Shown one piece after another: positions 10,080-20,201 of a DNA stretch of 64,000 nt. Position 1 is the first letter of the stretch. Each line of letters starts with the position of its first letter. Source of the stretch: Dipteris shenzhenensis (taxonomy: Eukaryota; Polypodiophyta; Polypodiopsida; Gleicheniales). A model generated the notes under the pieces. That model was not told the DNA's origin. It saw only the letters and a list, made by a program, of their open reading frames with translations, and ran no database searches. The translations under genes and the position numbers were made by a program. Location: assembly GCA_047967505.1 (NCBI GenBank), contig CM106539.1, one strand, 5' to 3'.

Positions 10080-10870
10080 TGAGTTCATAGAGTTCAGCAA
10101 GTCTCATAGCCTCCTGAAGGGTGCTGGGGCTTTGAGCTGACACATCAGCAGCTATGCTGGGATGAAGCCCATGTATAAACCTGAGCAGCTTGCTCCTATC
10201 ACTATGCACATGCTTGGTGGAGGCACCTTCAACAAGAGGGGATCCCTATTAGCACATGGGATGTCTTTAAGGAGCAGATGTTTCAGACTTTTGCCTCTCC
10301 CCTTGCTAGAGACAGGCTTGTCTGTGAATGGGACAGTGAGAAACTACATCAAGAAATTTCTGGAAGCTGCTGTTTTCCCATGGCATTGATACAGCAAACC
10401 TGTCACTGCTTTGATCACTCTTAGGGTATAGCATGAAATAACCCTCCATCTTACTTAGCCACTCTTCAAGCGCATGAGGGGATCAAGATTCACCCTTAAA
10501 CTTGGACAAAACAACCTTATCCTTAGCATCCTTACCTTGTTTAGTAGGTCCTTTGCGTTCAACAGATTTAACAGGTTGGATACATTGGTGGAAGGGGCAT
10601 AACTGACCTCAGATCTGCTGGGAGAGTCTTGTACTCATTGAACCTCTGGCATAGTCCATTCACTCAGGACTGGCCCCCATGGAAACATTGCCCCTTGGTG
10701 GCTCCCTGCTTCTATTAGCTGTCACACCACTTGTATGGTATGCTTTGCTCACAAAGGACATAAAACTAGTAGGGTCAGCAGGAGGTTCAGCAAGGATGTC
10801 AGCCTTTGAATCTGAATCATCATCTCGGGTCTGTTCCATGGGCTTTTTTCCCTCATGGACTTGGTTTCTT
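10080..10870 (-). pseudogene. gag: Ty3/gypsy gag with an inverted middle segment
   Basis: On the minus strand the N-terminal half reads ADPTSFMSFVSKAYHTSGVT near 10770. It then gives a VVLSKFKGES...ALEEWLSKMEGYFMLYP capsid motif at about 10380-10540. The C-terminal part (KLLRFIHGLHPSIAADVSAQ, then LQEAMRLAELYE) is at about 10080-10205. The part that should lie between them is present on the plus strand at 10205-10388. No protease or RT accompanies this gag. Stops and frameshifts are present. Confidence 0.85.
10205..10388 (+). pseudogene. Inverted gag segment
   Basis: The plus strand reads AWWRHLQQEGIPISTWDVFK, then EQMFQTFASPLARDRL, then after one frameshift NGTVRNYIKKFLEA. These are the middle motifs of a gypsy capsid (WWR...TW..F...F...V..Y...F). 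They lie in the opposite orientation between the N- and C-terminal gag parts on the minus strand, in exactly the missing position. A local inversion of about 180 bp explains the arrangement. Confidence 0.82.
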
Positions 10871-11456
10871 CTGAGCTGGTCAAGCTAATGATACCCCTGG
10901 CAGTTGCAGACAGGGATCTACAGATGGCACCTCACATGTGCAAGCATGTCAAGGCCAGGAGATCCTATATTGCAGGTGCTTAAAGAGATGGCCATGGAGA
11001 TTGAGGCCAATGGACTAAGGATGTAGAATGCCTTTGCAACTATGAAGAGAGGATCAAGGTCTCCCATAGGCTGCTTCCTAGACTGACTCCCAATCCGTAG
11101 AAACACAGTTTGAACACTGTGGAGAAGCTATATTTGAACACTATGTAGAAACACTATCTGTACATTGTTTAGAAGACTCTGCCTGAGCTGTATAATGCCA
11201 CTTACTAGGGACAACAGATTCAATGTCCACATTGAAGATACACAGATTGCCCTAATTCAGCTATTGAGGGCTCAATCTAGAATAGAACAAGAATTGCAAT
11301 TAGGGATTGGAAGTGCCAAATTTCAATATCTGAATTCAAATGTGTCACCTAAGAGCCAATCTCTATACAAAAGAATGTAAAAAAGGAGTAGGGACAGATT
11401 TGGAGAAAGGGGGATAGAGGAGCAGAAGGGAGGGAGTAGAATCAAGTAACTCATAT
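10871..11456. other. No gene; short repeats and an LTR-like fragment
   Basis: At 11095-11185 there are three degenerate repeats of a gaacactntgtagaa type. At 11388-11435 the sequence agggacagatttggagaaag resembles the inner LTR sequence of the gypsy element at 43624-47300 (43640 and 46990 regions). No coding domain was recognised. Confidence 0.5.
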
Positions 11457-11568
11457 AGACGACTGTGGGCCGAGGCAAAGGGCTCACTAAGGCCCTTGCT
11501 GAGTACTAAAATAGACCACTGTCGGCCGAGGCAAAGGGCTCACTAAGGCCCTTGCTGAGTACTAAAAT
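11457..11568. repeat. 56-bp tandem repeat, two copies
   Basis: Two 56-bp units contain ggccgaggcaaagggctcac and ggcccttgctgagtactaaa and differ at only a few positions. They lie just beyond the 3-prime end of LINE-1 (minus strand), so they may be its 3-prime tail repeat. Confidence 0.85.
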
Positions 11569-11639
11569 GCTATACTAGTACAAAATAGCAAAAAAAGTAG
11601 CAAAATAGCATGAGAGTGGCATGAAGATATCAAGTGCTC

Positions 11640-14000
11640 AGAGCTAGAGTCCCAAGTGTATGAACCGGCTCCACATATCCAGGCTCCACGACGGCCCTCG
11701 GATGAGATGCAAAGAGCTCACATATCTACATCTGTCGGGATGTCTCCTATGGTGGTGGACGTGGTCTCCTCGATCTCTGGATCTGATGAGCTATGTCAAG
11801 GGCGATGCCTCACCTCGGTCAATTTCCCCTAAGGAGAGCTGAAATAGGTCGGACCTCGATCGTGTGTGCTCTGGTCACATGTCACTCCGTGTACGATCTC
11901 TATGCCCCTCGTCTAGCAGTGTTGTGTCGGCTCCCTCCACTGATCCATATATCTCTCATGTCGGCTAGCTCCTCCTCCTCTATCCCAGAGTGCCCTGGGG
12001 CTGAGTCAAATGCATAGAAATCCATGACATGTCTCTGCGCTCGGTCTACCTCGGTACCCTGTGGTGCAATGGTCCCATCCTCCTGCTCTCTGATATGTCA
12101 TAGTAGTATCTCCCTGTGTCGTCGCATCTCCATCAGGTAGAGCCCAATACAGACCTGGTCCTAAAAGTGGATCAGTCATGAGAGTGGGCCAAACCATACC
12201 CCTCCTGAAAAAGGCAGTGGTAGCGCCCTCAGATCTCATAGTCGACTGGGCAAACACAGAGAAAGTGCTCCTCTGTCTCGACCACCCCCATCGTGCACAA
12301 CCTGCAAGTCCCCTGCTCTCTGGTTATGCGTGCAGCTCTCCCTGTCTCGATCCTCAGCTGATGGGATGAGAGCCGCATCTATCCGATGGCAATTCTCAAT
12401 GCTTGTGAGACTCCTTTGTCCTCGAGATACTGAGGTTTGATGATGAGCCCATCTTCCGATACTCTCAAAAAGTGGTCATAGTAGAGCTGGGTGATCGGGA
12501 ACTCCTCGTCCCCCCCCAAAGTGCGAGATGTGTGGAGCTGAAGGAGATCTAACCGTATGATGCGGTTAATCTCATCTCGTGGGATCGACTCGGGCGGTGC
12601 ATCCATGCTATACTGAAACGGGGGACACCAATCCATCTGAATGCCGTGACTGGCAAACCATGTGGTGACGCGTGCAAACCATGATGTACCTACCCCACTC
12701 CCAGATAGTCGTATGGAGGACTCTAGCGCCAACCTCGGAAGTCTCTCACAAGGTAGGTTCCAAACTCTGTGGAGGAAAGTCACTGTCTGAAAAATGGCAT
12801 CAACCTGGAGAGGGGTCATAGCAAACTCTACCTATACTATTTGATGGGGGACCGAGGGCTTACTCCGAATCATCTTGGAGCCCATAATCACCCGTAGCCG
12901 CTCGAATCTCTTCCATTCTGTTGCTGAAATATCACACCCCCAAAAAGGTGCCGCATACATGGCAGTCGGCCTCACTAGAGTGTCAAAAAGCCAACACTTC
13001 GCCGGTGGATCTTGGAAGTGCACCTGGAAGCATTGTCGCTCTACTCGGGCCATGGCACCATGCCCTCGTGTGAGTCGTGCTCTGGCTGCGTGGGTCATCG
13101 TGAAAACTGGCCCTGTGAAAACTGCACCCAAGTATGTGTAGGACTGTACGATCTCCACTTGCTAACTCTGGTATGTAAAGCTATGTCGGTGAAGCACTGC
13201 ATAAGAGGTGTTGAAAATCATGACCTTGGTCTTCCCAAGGTTAACCATAAAGTCTCTCTCTGCAAAACACCTCTAGGGCATCTAGATGCCTCTGTAGTCC
13301 CTCTGTCGAAGAGACTATGTCATCCACATATAGTAGGATCTGTATCATCAAGTCTGCTAATGGTGCTCCCTCGCCTCCTAGGCCGTCTATGAAAGAGGTA
13401 ATCTCATCAATGTAGAGCCCGAAGAGAGTCAGTGAAAGAGGGCATCCCTACTATACTCCGATCGTACTCTCAACCCAGTTTGATAGGCCTTCTAGGACAC
13501 GAACTCTCCCTCTAATTGACTCGTATAGGCTCACCACTTCCCAGATCAGAACCTCTAGAATCTGCATATCCTGTAGTCTCCTGATCATGCGGGATCGTGG
13601 GACAGTGTCGAAGGCCTACCGAAAGTCTACAAAACAAGCGTAGTCTTTCTGGCGTCTCGACCTCACCTCCTCAATGATAGCCCTCAAGGTGAAGATGTGG
13701 TTTAGAGTGGAGTGTTGTCTCCGGAAACCTGCTTGCCCTACAGCATGCTGCCCATGTGCCTATGTATGGCTGTTGATCTCCCCTCTAGTATCCATCCATA
13801 GATCTTGGCCAACGTGTGGCCAATCATGAGAGTGCGATAGTTCCCCGTATCCATGGGGTCGCCCGCCTTGTATATCGGTACTATGGTGGTGGTACTCCAT
13901 GAGGATGGGAAGCCGTGACATATGGCATGGTTGAACATCTATGCTAGTACCGGAGCCAAAACCTCCTATCCATGGTCAAAATGCTCAATCCGTAGTCCCT
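11640..14000 (-). pseudogene. LINE-1: reverse transcriptase and C-terminal zinc domain
   Basis: Minus-strand reading, right to left: an RT entry block (GLRIEH near 13990, then GFPSSWSTTTIVPIYKAGDP and NYRTLMIGHTLAKIYG at 13738-13938), FVDF then AFDTVPRS near 13600, GCPLSLTLFGLYIDEI near 13430, and the catalytic YVDD box near 13330. A thumb region follows at 12832-13158. Then comes the tail domain (12379-12819) and a zinc motif, CRLCTMGVVETEEHFLCVC, near 12230-12320. RT motifs are intact in order but interrupted by stops and frameshifts. The N-terminal half of this ORF2 is separated from it by an LTR insertion at 14.0-15.0 kb. Confidence 0.9.
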
Positions 14001-14007
14001 CATGGTC

Positions 14008-14508
14008 CTGTGCTCTTCTGTCATGTGCATGGTGTACCTAGAGTTGGATAGCAGGTGAACGTGGGTTACATGATAGCATAGGGCTAGATGGCTATTTTCA
14101 GCCAAGATTGCTATATATAGAGATTGATTCATATATAGTGCTCGCTTTATATGGAGGGAGCTATTCATAGCATTGTGCTATCTATAGCGGGTTTCCTTCT
14201 AATTAGAGAGAGGGCCAATGCTATTGTGTAGTTCAGTTGAGCGCTCCTCTACTGATGGATGGACTTGGACCCAGGCCGGGACTCTGGCCATCTACATGGC
14301 GGATCATAGGAGGTGTATCGCGGGTCCTCTAGACAACCTCACGTGGTATGGGACGCCTGGGTTAGATACGAGCCTATGGATGAGTCAAGCTGTAGCCCAC
14401 GTGCTCGGGGGTGGTCGAGAGGATCAAGGTGCCTGCACTATGATTTTGGTTGGATTGAGGACGAGATTCTAGGTCAGTGATAGGGTTAGATCCTACGGGG
14501 TCATGTCA
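14008..14508 (+). mobile_element. LTR of a plus-strand retrotransposon, inside LINE-1
   Basis: The right end (gtca at 14508) lies two bases before a perfect primer-binding site. A tatatata box is at about 14110. The left end is set at the TG at 14008, next to where LINE RT homology stops, and is approximate. About 460 bp of non-coding leader follows the primer site, and then LINE-1 endonuclease sequence resumes. The element is therefore truncated to its 5-prime end. No second LTR was recognised. Confidence 0.6.
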
Positions 14509-14510
14509 TT

Positions 14511-14523
14511 TGGTATCAGAGCC
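14511..14523 (+). promoter_or_regulatory. Primer-binding site (initiator tRNA-Met type)
   Basis: TGGTATCAGAGCC on the plus strand, the standard first-strand priming site of plant LTR retrotransposons. Confidence 0.85.
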
Positions 14524-14984
14524 ATCCTATCACAATTGAATTTAATGCAAGGTATGCAAAAAAGATGTCTTCTAGGTATACTTTTTTAGATTGCTCTTGC
14601 AAATCTGAATTTCTGCTATGTATGGGCTGAATCATTGGCTGATGATGCACGCTCATGATTGGGAGAGTTGTGAAAGAAATAGACGTCCATAGGCTATGTG
14701 CTCTCTCTCGGTTGCTACGTACTTGGAAATCGAGATTCCCTGAGAAGGGTAGGTGATGAGATGACTTGATGTTTCAGTAAGAGATATGAGTATGTGTTGT
14801 AACTTCCCACACTTGGGTTGTTGATGTGATTGGCTATGTGGGGACGTGTGAGAGTGGGCTGGTTAGGGAAAGAATTCGCTCTAGGTTCTCAAGGACGAGA
14901 TTCCTACCCTAGAGACCTAGATTTGCTGCGATTGAGAAGTAGGAGGAAAGAGAGGGCGTTCATAAGCTAGAGAATGACTTGTTT

Positions 14985-15255
14985 AGGAGATTCGGGCATC
15001 AGAGATAGCCACTCCCCCCAAACCCCGCACACCGGTGACTCTCCTCGTCTCCTTCCTATGAGATGACTCCCATGTATATCCTGTCACAGTGGGCAGTCCT
15101 CTCTCGGGGCTCTCATGTGTCTCAATGTAGAAGACCATGTCTCTGTCAGTGTATGTCTCCGGAAAGCCACCAGGATCAGACCAGAGTGTGCCATTGCAAT
15201 TCCATACTCTAATTTTCAGTCCACTTTGTGTCCCTCTAGCCCGACACCGTCATAA
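14985..15255 (-). pseudogene. LINE-1 ORF2 endonuclease, N-terminal fragment
   Basis: Starting near 15250 on the minus strand, the reading is KIRVWNCNGTLWSDPGG, then DRDMVFYIETHES and GLGGVAIS. This is the start of an apurinic-like endonuclease domain: the WNCNG motif, then the ET motif of strand two. Homology stops at about 14985, where the LTR fragment begins. The catalytic GDxN and SDH motifs are absent. Position and orientation fit the RT part at 11.6-14.0 kb. Confidence 0.8.
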
Positions 15256-15315
15256 TTCACCCTCTTCTTTCTCTTCCTTTCCTTCCTTCTCCCCCCGGTC
15301 TTGATCTCCTCTCTC

Positions 15316-16468
15316 TCAGATGATCCCCCTACCATCTCTGTATGCAGCCCATTTCCCTGCTTCTCTCGCTGCCATGACATGTACCATACCTTCTCTCCGG
15401 TGTTCCTGCTGCAAGAGGGTGAGGTCATCGTCCAAGTAGATCCGGGTTCCTTTCAAGGTCACCCTTGTGCTCATGACGGTCTTCCTATCCATGGCTGTTC
15501 GGAGCTTCATCACAAGTGGCCTTGTGGGTGCATCGGGCTGACCAACTCTCCAAGCTGTCTCACATGTCAGGTTCACACCCATTTTGGTGAACAAAGCATT
15601 TGCATCTGCCATAGGAGTATCTCCTATTGTGAGGCCTCGGACTAAAACATTTAGGGCTTTACTGTTTCTCCTTTTATCCTCCTCTAGAGCATCTGAAATG
15701 AACTCTTTCTTGGGGACAGCAGTGCCTTTCTTGACCACATCTCTCCATTCCAAGATTGCAGCCTCTCCTTTCTTGATTTTCTGGATGAATTCAGCATGTT
15801 TACCCTTCATAGTGTCTTGCAAGAATGCCAAGTCTTTTCTAAGTTTTTCATTCTCAGATTTCAGCTCATTTATAATCTTGCATCCTTCTTCTAACGTCCC
15901 TTTTGGCCTTTGAGCTGCTTCATTTGTTCCCTAATAGTGTTCAGCTCCTCGTGTAGGGATGGTTGGAGCTTCCCTTCATCTCCGTGTGTGTTTGCTTTCA
16001 GTTTTGCATTCTCGTCTTGAAGAATAATCACCTGAGCTTCGAGGCTCTCTATCTTGGATGTAAGAAAACTGTTTTTCACATCCATATCCCGCATCATATC
16101 CATCTTCATTTTCCCAATTTGTTTTGCAAAAATTTTGTATGCATTTCTTCTTGCCATCCCTTCATGTCGTCCTTCATTTGGGCACGTATGTTTGAGAGCT
16201 CATCCTTCTTGTATTCTTCCAGTTTCTTTTGTAGGCATTCAATTTCAGCATCTTGTAGCTTACATACCTCTTTGATAGTAGATAGGCATGCTTTGACATT
16301 CCCATCCTTTACTTTCTGCCCTTTGGTCCAAATTACGCTGTATTTTCTGTCCTTTTCCCCTTTGGTTTTCTGATTGGGTGAGCTTTCCATGGCCTCTTCT
16401 TTTTCTCTGGTTTTTACTGATTTTTCTGTTCTTTGGACTGTCCACCACCTAAGGGCTGCCCATATCAA
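15316..16468 (-). pseudogene. LINE-1 ORF1: coiled coil plus RRM-like domain
   Basis: Minus strand, right to left: a charged N-terminus with a long heptad-rich coil (16106-16468, then 15891-16157, for example KLQDAEIECLQKKLEEYKKD). A globular domain follows at 15316-15831 with KALNVLVRGLTIGD, RPLVMKLRTAMDRKTVMST, IYLDDDLTLLQQEHRREGM and a basic end. The layout (coiled coil, RRM, C-terminal domain) matches L1-type ORF1 RNA-binding proteins. Three open frames must be joined through frameshifts, so the copy is dead. The likely start is the methionine of MESSPNQ near 16390. Confidence 0.8.
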
Positions 16469-16747
16469 GTCTCTCTTGATTTGATTCTTGATTTTTGCCG
16501 GTCAGGAGCTGGTTGGAGCAGAGGTATAGGACTGGAGTCGAGGCATGAGGGCTGTAAGGGCTAGACAGGGACTGGTGGCAGCCACTTGACATTGGCGGGC
16601 CTGGAGCTTAAACAGTAGGTAAGGGGGGGGGCCTAGTAGCCCGTGCGGCCTGCACAGGCCCTTGTGGCCTGCATTGCTTAGCTGACAGAAAGCGGGGGGT
16701 GGCGCAACAGGTGGCGGGGGTGGCATAGCAGCTCCAGGTGGGCCGAT

Positions 16748-16895
16748 GGCCTGTTACCAGCAGCCTTGCAGCAGGGAGCCCACGCGGGGGCTAGGAGGCA
16801 GCCCATGGGGGCTGAGATTAGTCACACGGACCCAAAGGCCTGTTACCAGCTGCGCAACAGTAGGAAGCCCACACGGGAGGGCTAGGAGGCAGCCC
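16748..16895. repeat. GC-rich imperfect direct repeat
   Basis: ggcctgttaccagc followed by gctaggaggcagccc occurs at 16748-16804 and 16837-16895, 89 bp apart. It sits in a GC-rich stretch (16500-16900) between LINE-1 ORF1 and the gypsy LTR, probably LINE-1 5-prime UTR. Confidence 0.7.
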
Positions 16896-16897
16896 GC

Positions 16898-17102
16898 TGA
16901 CACAGAGAGAGGAGAGAGAGAGAGAGTAGACAGCACGTAGGAGGAAGGAGAAGGTAGTAGATAAGATTAGATGTCACATCAAAAGGTACCATACAAATCA
17001 TTAGGGGCTGACTTATATAGTCCCCCTTCTTTCTCCTATCTTACCACCAATTTCCCTTCTTTTTTCCCACCTAATTCCCTGTTATTTGCCACCTTCATTA
17101 CA
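16898..17102 (-). mobile_element. LTR at the 3-prime end of the chromodomain gypsy element
   Basis: On the minus strand it starts TGTAATGAAGG at 17102, right after a purine-rich tract (ggggaggga). It contains a gactatataagtc TATA box. About 185-200 bp match the LTR at 31049-31263 almost exactly. The left boundary lies in a GA microsatellite and is approximate. Confidence 0.75.
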
Positions 17103-17182
17103 GCCATCCCTCCCCAAGGATTTTTGCCCTCAAAATTTTATATGCGGGCTGTTAAATGGGTGCAGCAAACAGCAAATAATAA

Positions 17183-18080
17183 TCAGCCCGGTAGGAGATA
17201 GGGGTTGTCCTGGACAATGCTCTCTGGCTGCCATGAGTTCTCATCTTCACGAAGTCCCTGCCACTTGATAAGATACTTGGTGTAGACTTTGTTTTGGAGT
17301 ACGTGATCCCAGAAACCCATGATGCGCTCCGGAACATAGTGTATGTGGCCTTCCTCATCCATAGGTGGTAGCTCAGGAAGGACTTGGACATGCTGTCCAA
17401 CATGTGGCTTCAGCAAGGACACATGGAAAACATTATGAATCTTGGAGGTCCTGGGTAGCTCCAACTCATACACCACCTCGCCAACTTTGCGGATGATTCT
17501 ATAGGGACCGTAATACCTATGAGCAACCTTCGTGTTGGTGTCACCTTTCAGCGAGGCATAACGGTTCTTATGGAAGCGTAAGTGACCCATAAATTTTGCA
17601 TCTCTGTCGTTGACAATCTCCCGAGGGAAGCCATGATGCTTAAAAACATGCTCGATGAACTGCCAAGCAACCTGTGATGCTGAATAACAGGTCTTAGTGG
17701 GTATGAAATGGGCATGCTTTGTCATTCTGTCAACCACTACAAAAATGCTATCCCATCCCCGCTCTGTGAAAGGCAACCCTGTGATGAAATCCATAGCAAT
17801 GTGAGTCCATTTGCCTTCTGGAATAGGTAATGGCTGCAAGAGACCCGCAGGTAACCGGCTGTCCACTTTATTCTGCTGGCAGGGCAAACATTCACTGACA
17901 AATTTAACGACATCCCGCCACAAGCCATCCCAGATAAAGCTCTATTTGACCTTTTCATATGTCTTAGTAATACCCGCATGTCCTGCCATAGGAGATGAGT
18001 GCATTTCCTGTAAGACCAAGAGTCGATACTTTGAATCTCGGACCAAATAAATTATGTCCTTGCACCACAACAGCCCATTA
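17183..18080 (-). pseudogene. pol: Ty3/gypsy integrase with deletion, plus chromodomain
   Basis: Minus strand: a CLPCQQNK zinc-binding end, then the core start with MDFITGLP and NDRDAKFMGH, which carry the first two catalytic aspartates. The sequence jumps in frame to LRFHKNRYASLK, losing about 130 residues that include the catalytic glutamate. These residues are present in the related element at 44242-45075. The C-terminal domain and a chromodomain (VPERIMGFWDHV...YLIKWQGLREDENSWQPE) follow, ending at 17183. The chromodomain places it among plant chromoviruses. Confidence 0.9.
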
Positions 18081-18085
18081 TGCAG

Positions 18086-18640
18086 TTAATTCAGCATGCC
18101 CCTGGCTCGATGGCCTCTATAACTCCACAAATATGGGAGCTTCCTTAGAATCTTGCATTTATTCTTCCTGAATACCATGAATCCACTCCTGGTAGATGGT
18201 AGAAATGGTAGACAAACTACAAGCCCACATACGGGATAAGGCATCTGCAACCACATTTTCTTTCCCTTTCCTGTACTCAATGTCAAAATCATAAGATTGA
18301 ACCTTAGCTAGCCACCTCTTCTACTTCATTGCCAAGTTGGACTGCGTAAGGAAATACATAAGTGTCCTATGATCTGTCTTAACCTTGATTTTGCTACCGT
18401 ACAGGTAGTGGTGCCATTTTTCGAAAGCATGGAGGATAGCCAACATCTCCTGATCATACACATGATAATCCAGTTCCTTGGCATCCAATTTACTGCTTTC
18501 AAAAGCAATTACCCCGTGTTCTTGTCTTAGCACAGTCCCTAATCCTTTGCCATTGGCATCTGCCTCCACAATGAAAGTACATGAAAAATCAGGGCATACC
18601 AACACAGGAGCATGAGTGAGGGCAAATTTCAGGTCTTCAA
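18086..18640 (-). pseudogene. pol: Ty3/gypsy RNase H domain
   Basis: Minus strand: FIVEADANGKGLGTVLRQEH, then KWHHYLYGSKIKVKTDHRTL and [17 protein letters not shown]. These are the usual RNase H motifs of gypsy pol, although the first acidic block has VEADAN where VETDAS is typical. A stop lies near 18320. It continues the same element between RT and integrase. Confidence 0.88.
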
Positions 18641-18647
18641 AGTTGCG

Positions 18648-19532
18648 CTATGCATCTGTAGAACACATAAAAGCATCCTTCTTCAAAAGGTCTGTCAGAG
18701 GGGCTGCCCTCTTGGCAAACTTGCAAATAAAGCGCCTGTAGAAGGAAGCAAGACCTAGAAATCCCCTCAACTGAGTAGGGTTGCGTGAATGCATTTCACC
18801 TTTGCAGGATCCACTCGAATGCCATCCTCTTCTACCATAAAAGTGCATTTGCTGGCTTTAGCATAAAGCTGATGCAACCTCAAAATTTCCAGCACTTGCT
18901 TGACATGTCTGATGTGCTCCTACTTATCCTTGCTGTAAATGAGGATGTCATCAAAAAATACCAGCACATATTTGAAAAGGAGAGGCTGCAAAATCTTGTT
19001 CATGAGTGCATGGAAGGTAGCTAGTGCATTGGTCAATCCAAAAGGCATCACCTTGAACTCTTACAGTGCCCTCTCTGTGCGAAAAGTTGTCTTGTGCTCA
19101 TCCCCAGCTTTCATTCTAATCTGATGATAGACGGACCTCAAATCAATCTTAGTGAAAAACTGAGCACCCTTGAGTTCATCTAATAGGTCATCTTTCCTCG
19201 GGATCGGAAACCAATTCTTGACGACGACCTTATTCAAGTCTCTGTAGTCAATGCACATACGGTAAGAACCGTCGTCCTCCTTCACCAGGAGCACAGGGGA
19301 TGCAAAAGGAGAAGTGCTATGAGTGATGAAACTTTTCTGAAGTAAGTCCCTCACTTGAGTTGCCACTTCCTCCCATTCTACCTTAGAGAGTCGGTATGGG
19401 GCCTTATTGATTGGCTTACTGCCAAGTTCCAGGACTATGGCATGATCTACATCTCTTCTCGGAGGCAACTGTGATGGCAAATCAGCAAACACATATGCAA
19501 ACTCTAAGAGCAATCTCTGCATATCATAATCA
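18648..19532 (-). pseudogene. pol: Ty3/gypsy reverse transcriptase
   Basis: Minus strand: [20 protein letters not shown], then [20 protein letters not shown] and [14 protein letters not shown]. After a frameshift come [19 protein letters not shown] (the catalytic FxDD site) and a thumb/connection ending [16 protein letters not shown] 13-residue gap after CTFMVEE, relative to the 46-kb element, shows a small deletion. The RT copies element RNA into cDNA; this copy carries several lesions. Confidence 0.9.
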
Positions 19533-20201
19533 TCAACACGGGGAGTTGCCACCCTCCTTAGTTACTGACACATTTAATGCATATATGGCACTGCCCATCT
19601 TGAGCTCTCTCGCCAACTGCCTTGCTGAAATGACCTGCAATTTAGGAGCTGCAATACCATGCAATGTAACTGATCCATCCCTGTGGACAAAGCTGAGTGT
19701 TAAGGCACTGAAATCCATGCTGATTTTGCCTAGTGATTGCAACCAATCACAGCCCAGGACAACATCTATTGGGGCCACGTCAAGTGCCAAAAGATCACCT
19801 GCAAATGTATGGTCATTAGAGAACTTAATCCTTGCATCTTGGCAACAAGATCTACTGATCATATGCTGTCCATTGGCCACTTCTACTCTCAGCCCATGGT
19901 CTATCTTAGTAGCAATCAGTCCCACCCTCTGTAAGGTCTTACAGTTAACAAAACTGTGAGTGCTACCGCTGTCCACCAACACATGCACAATCCTGCCATT
20001 AATCATCCCTGTTAATCTAATAGTATCAGCACTTTTGGCACCCATCAGGGCATGCATGGAAATAGTATAAAGTGTTGGCTGTGTATCCCAATAAACCTTC
20101 TCCTCGTTCACAGGAGCATTACCACCTACATCTTCACGTGCATAAAAAGGCATCGCATCGTGATGCTCCACGGAAAAGAGTGTGGACCTACGGCCTCTCA
20201 T
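19533..20201 (-). pseudogene. pol: Ty3/gypsy aspartic protease
   Basis: A 222-residue open frame. The active-site motif is VHVLVDSGSTHSFVN near residue 75, followed by a hydrophobic flap region and DVVLGCDWLQ, the second conserved protease block. The DSG triad is intact. It is upstream of and in the same orientation as the RT, and was probably once fused to it. Confidence 0.9.
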
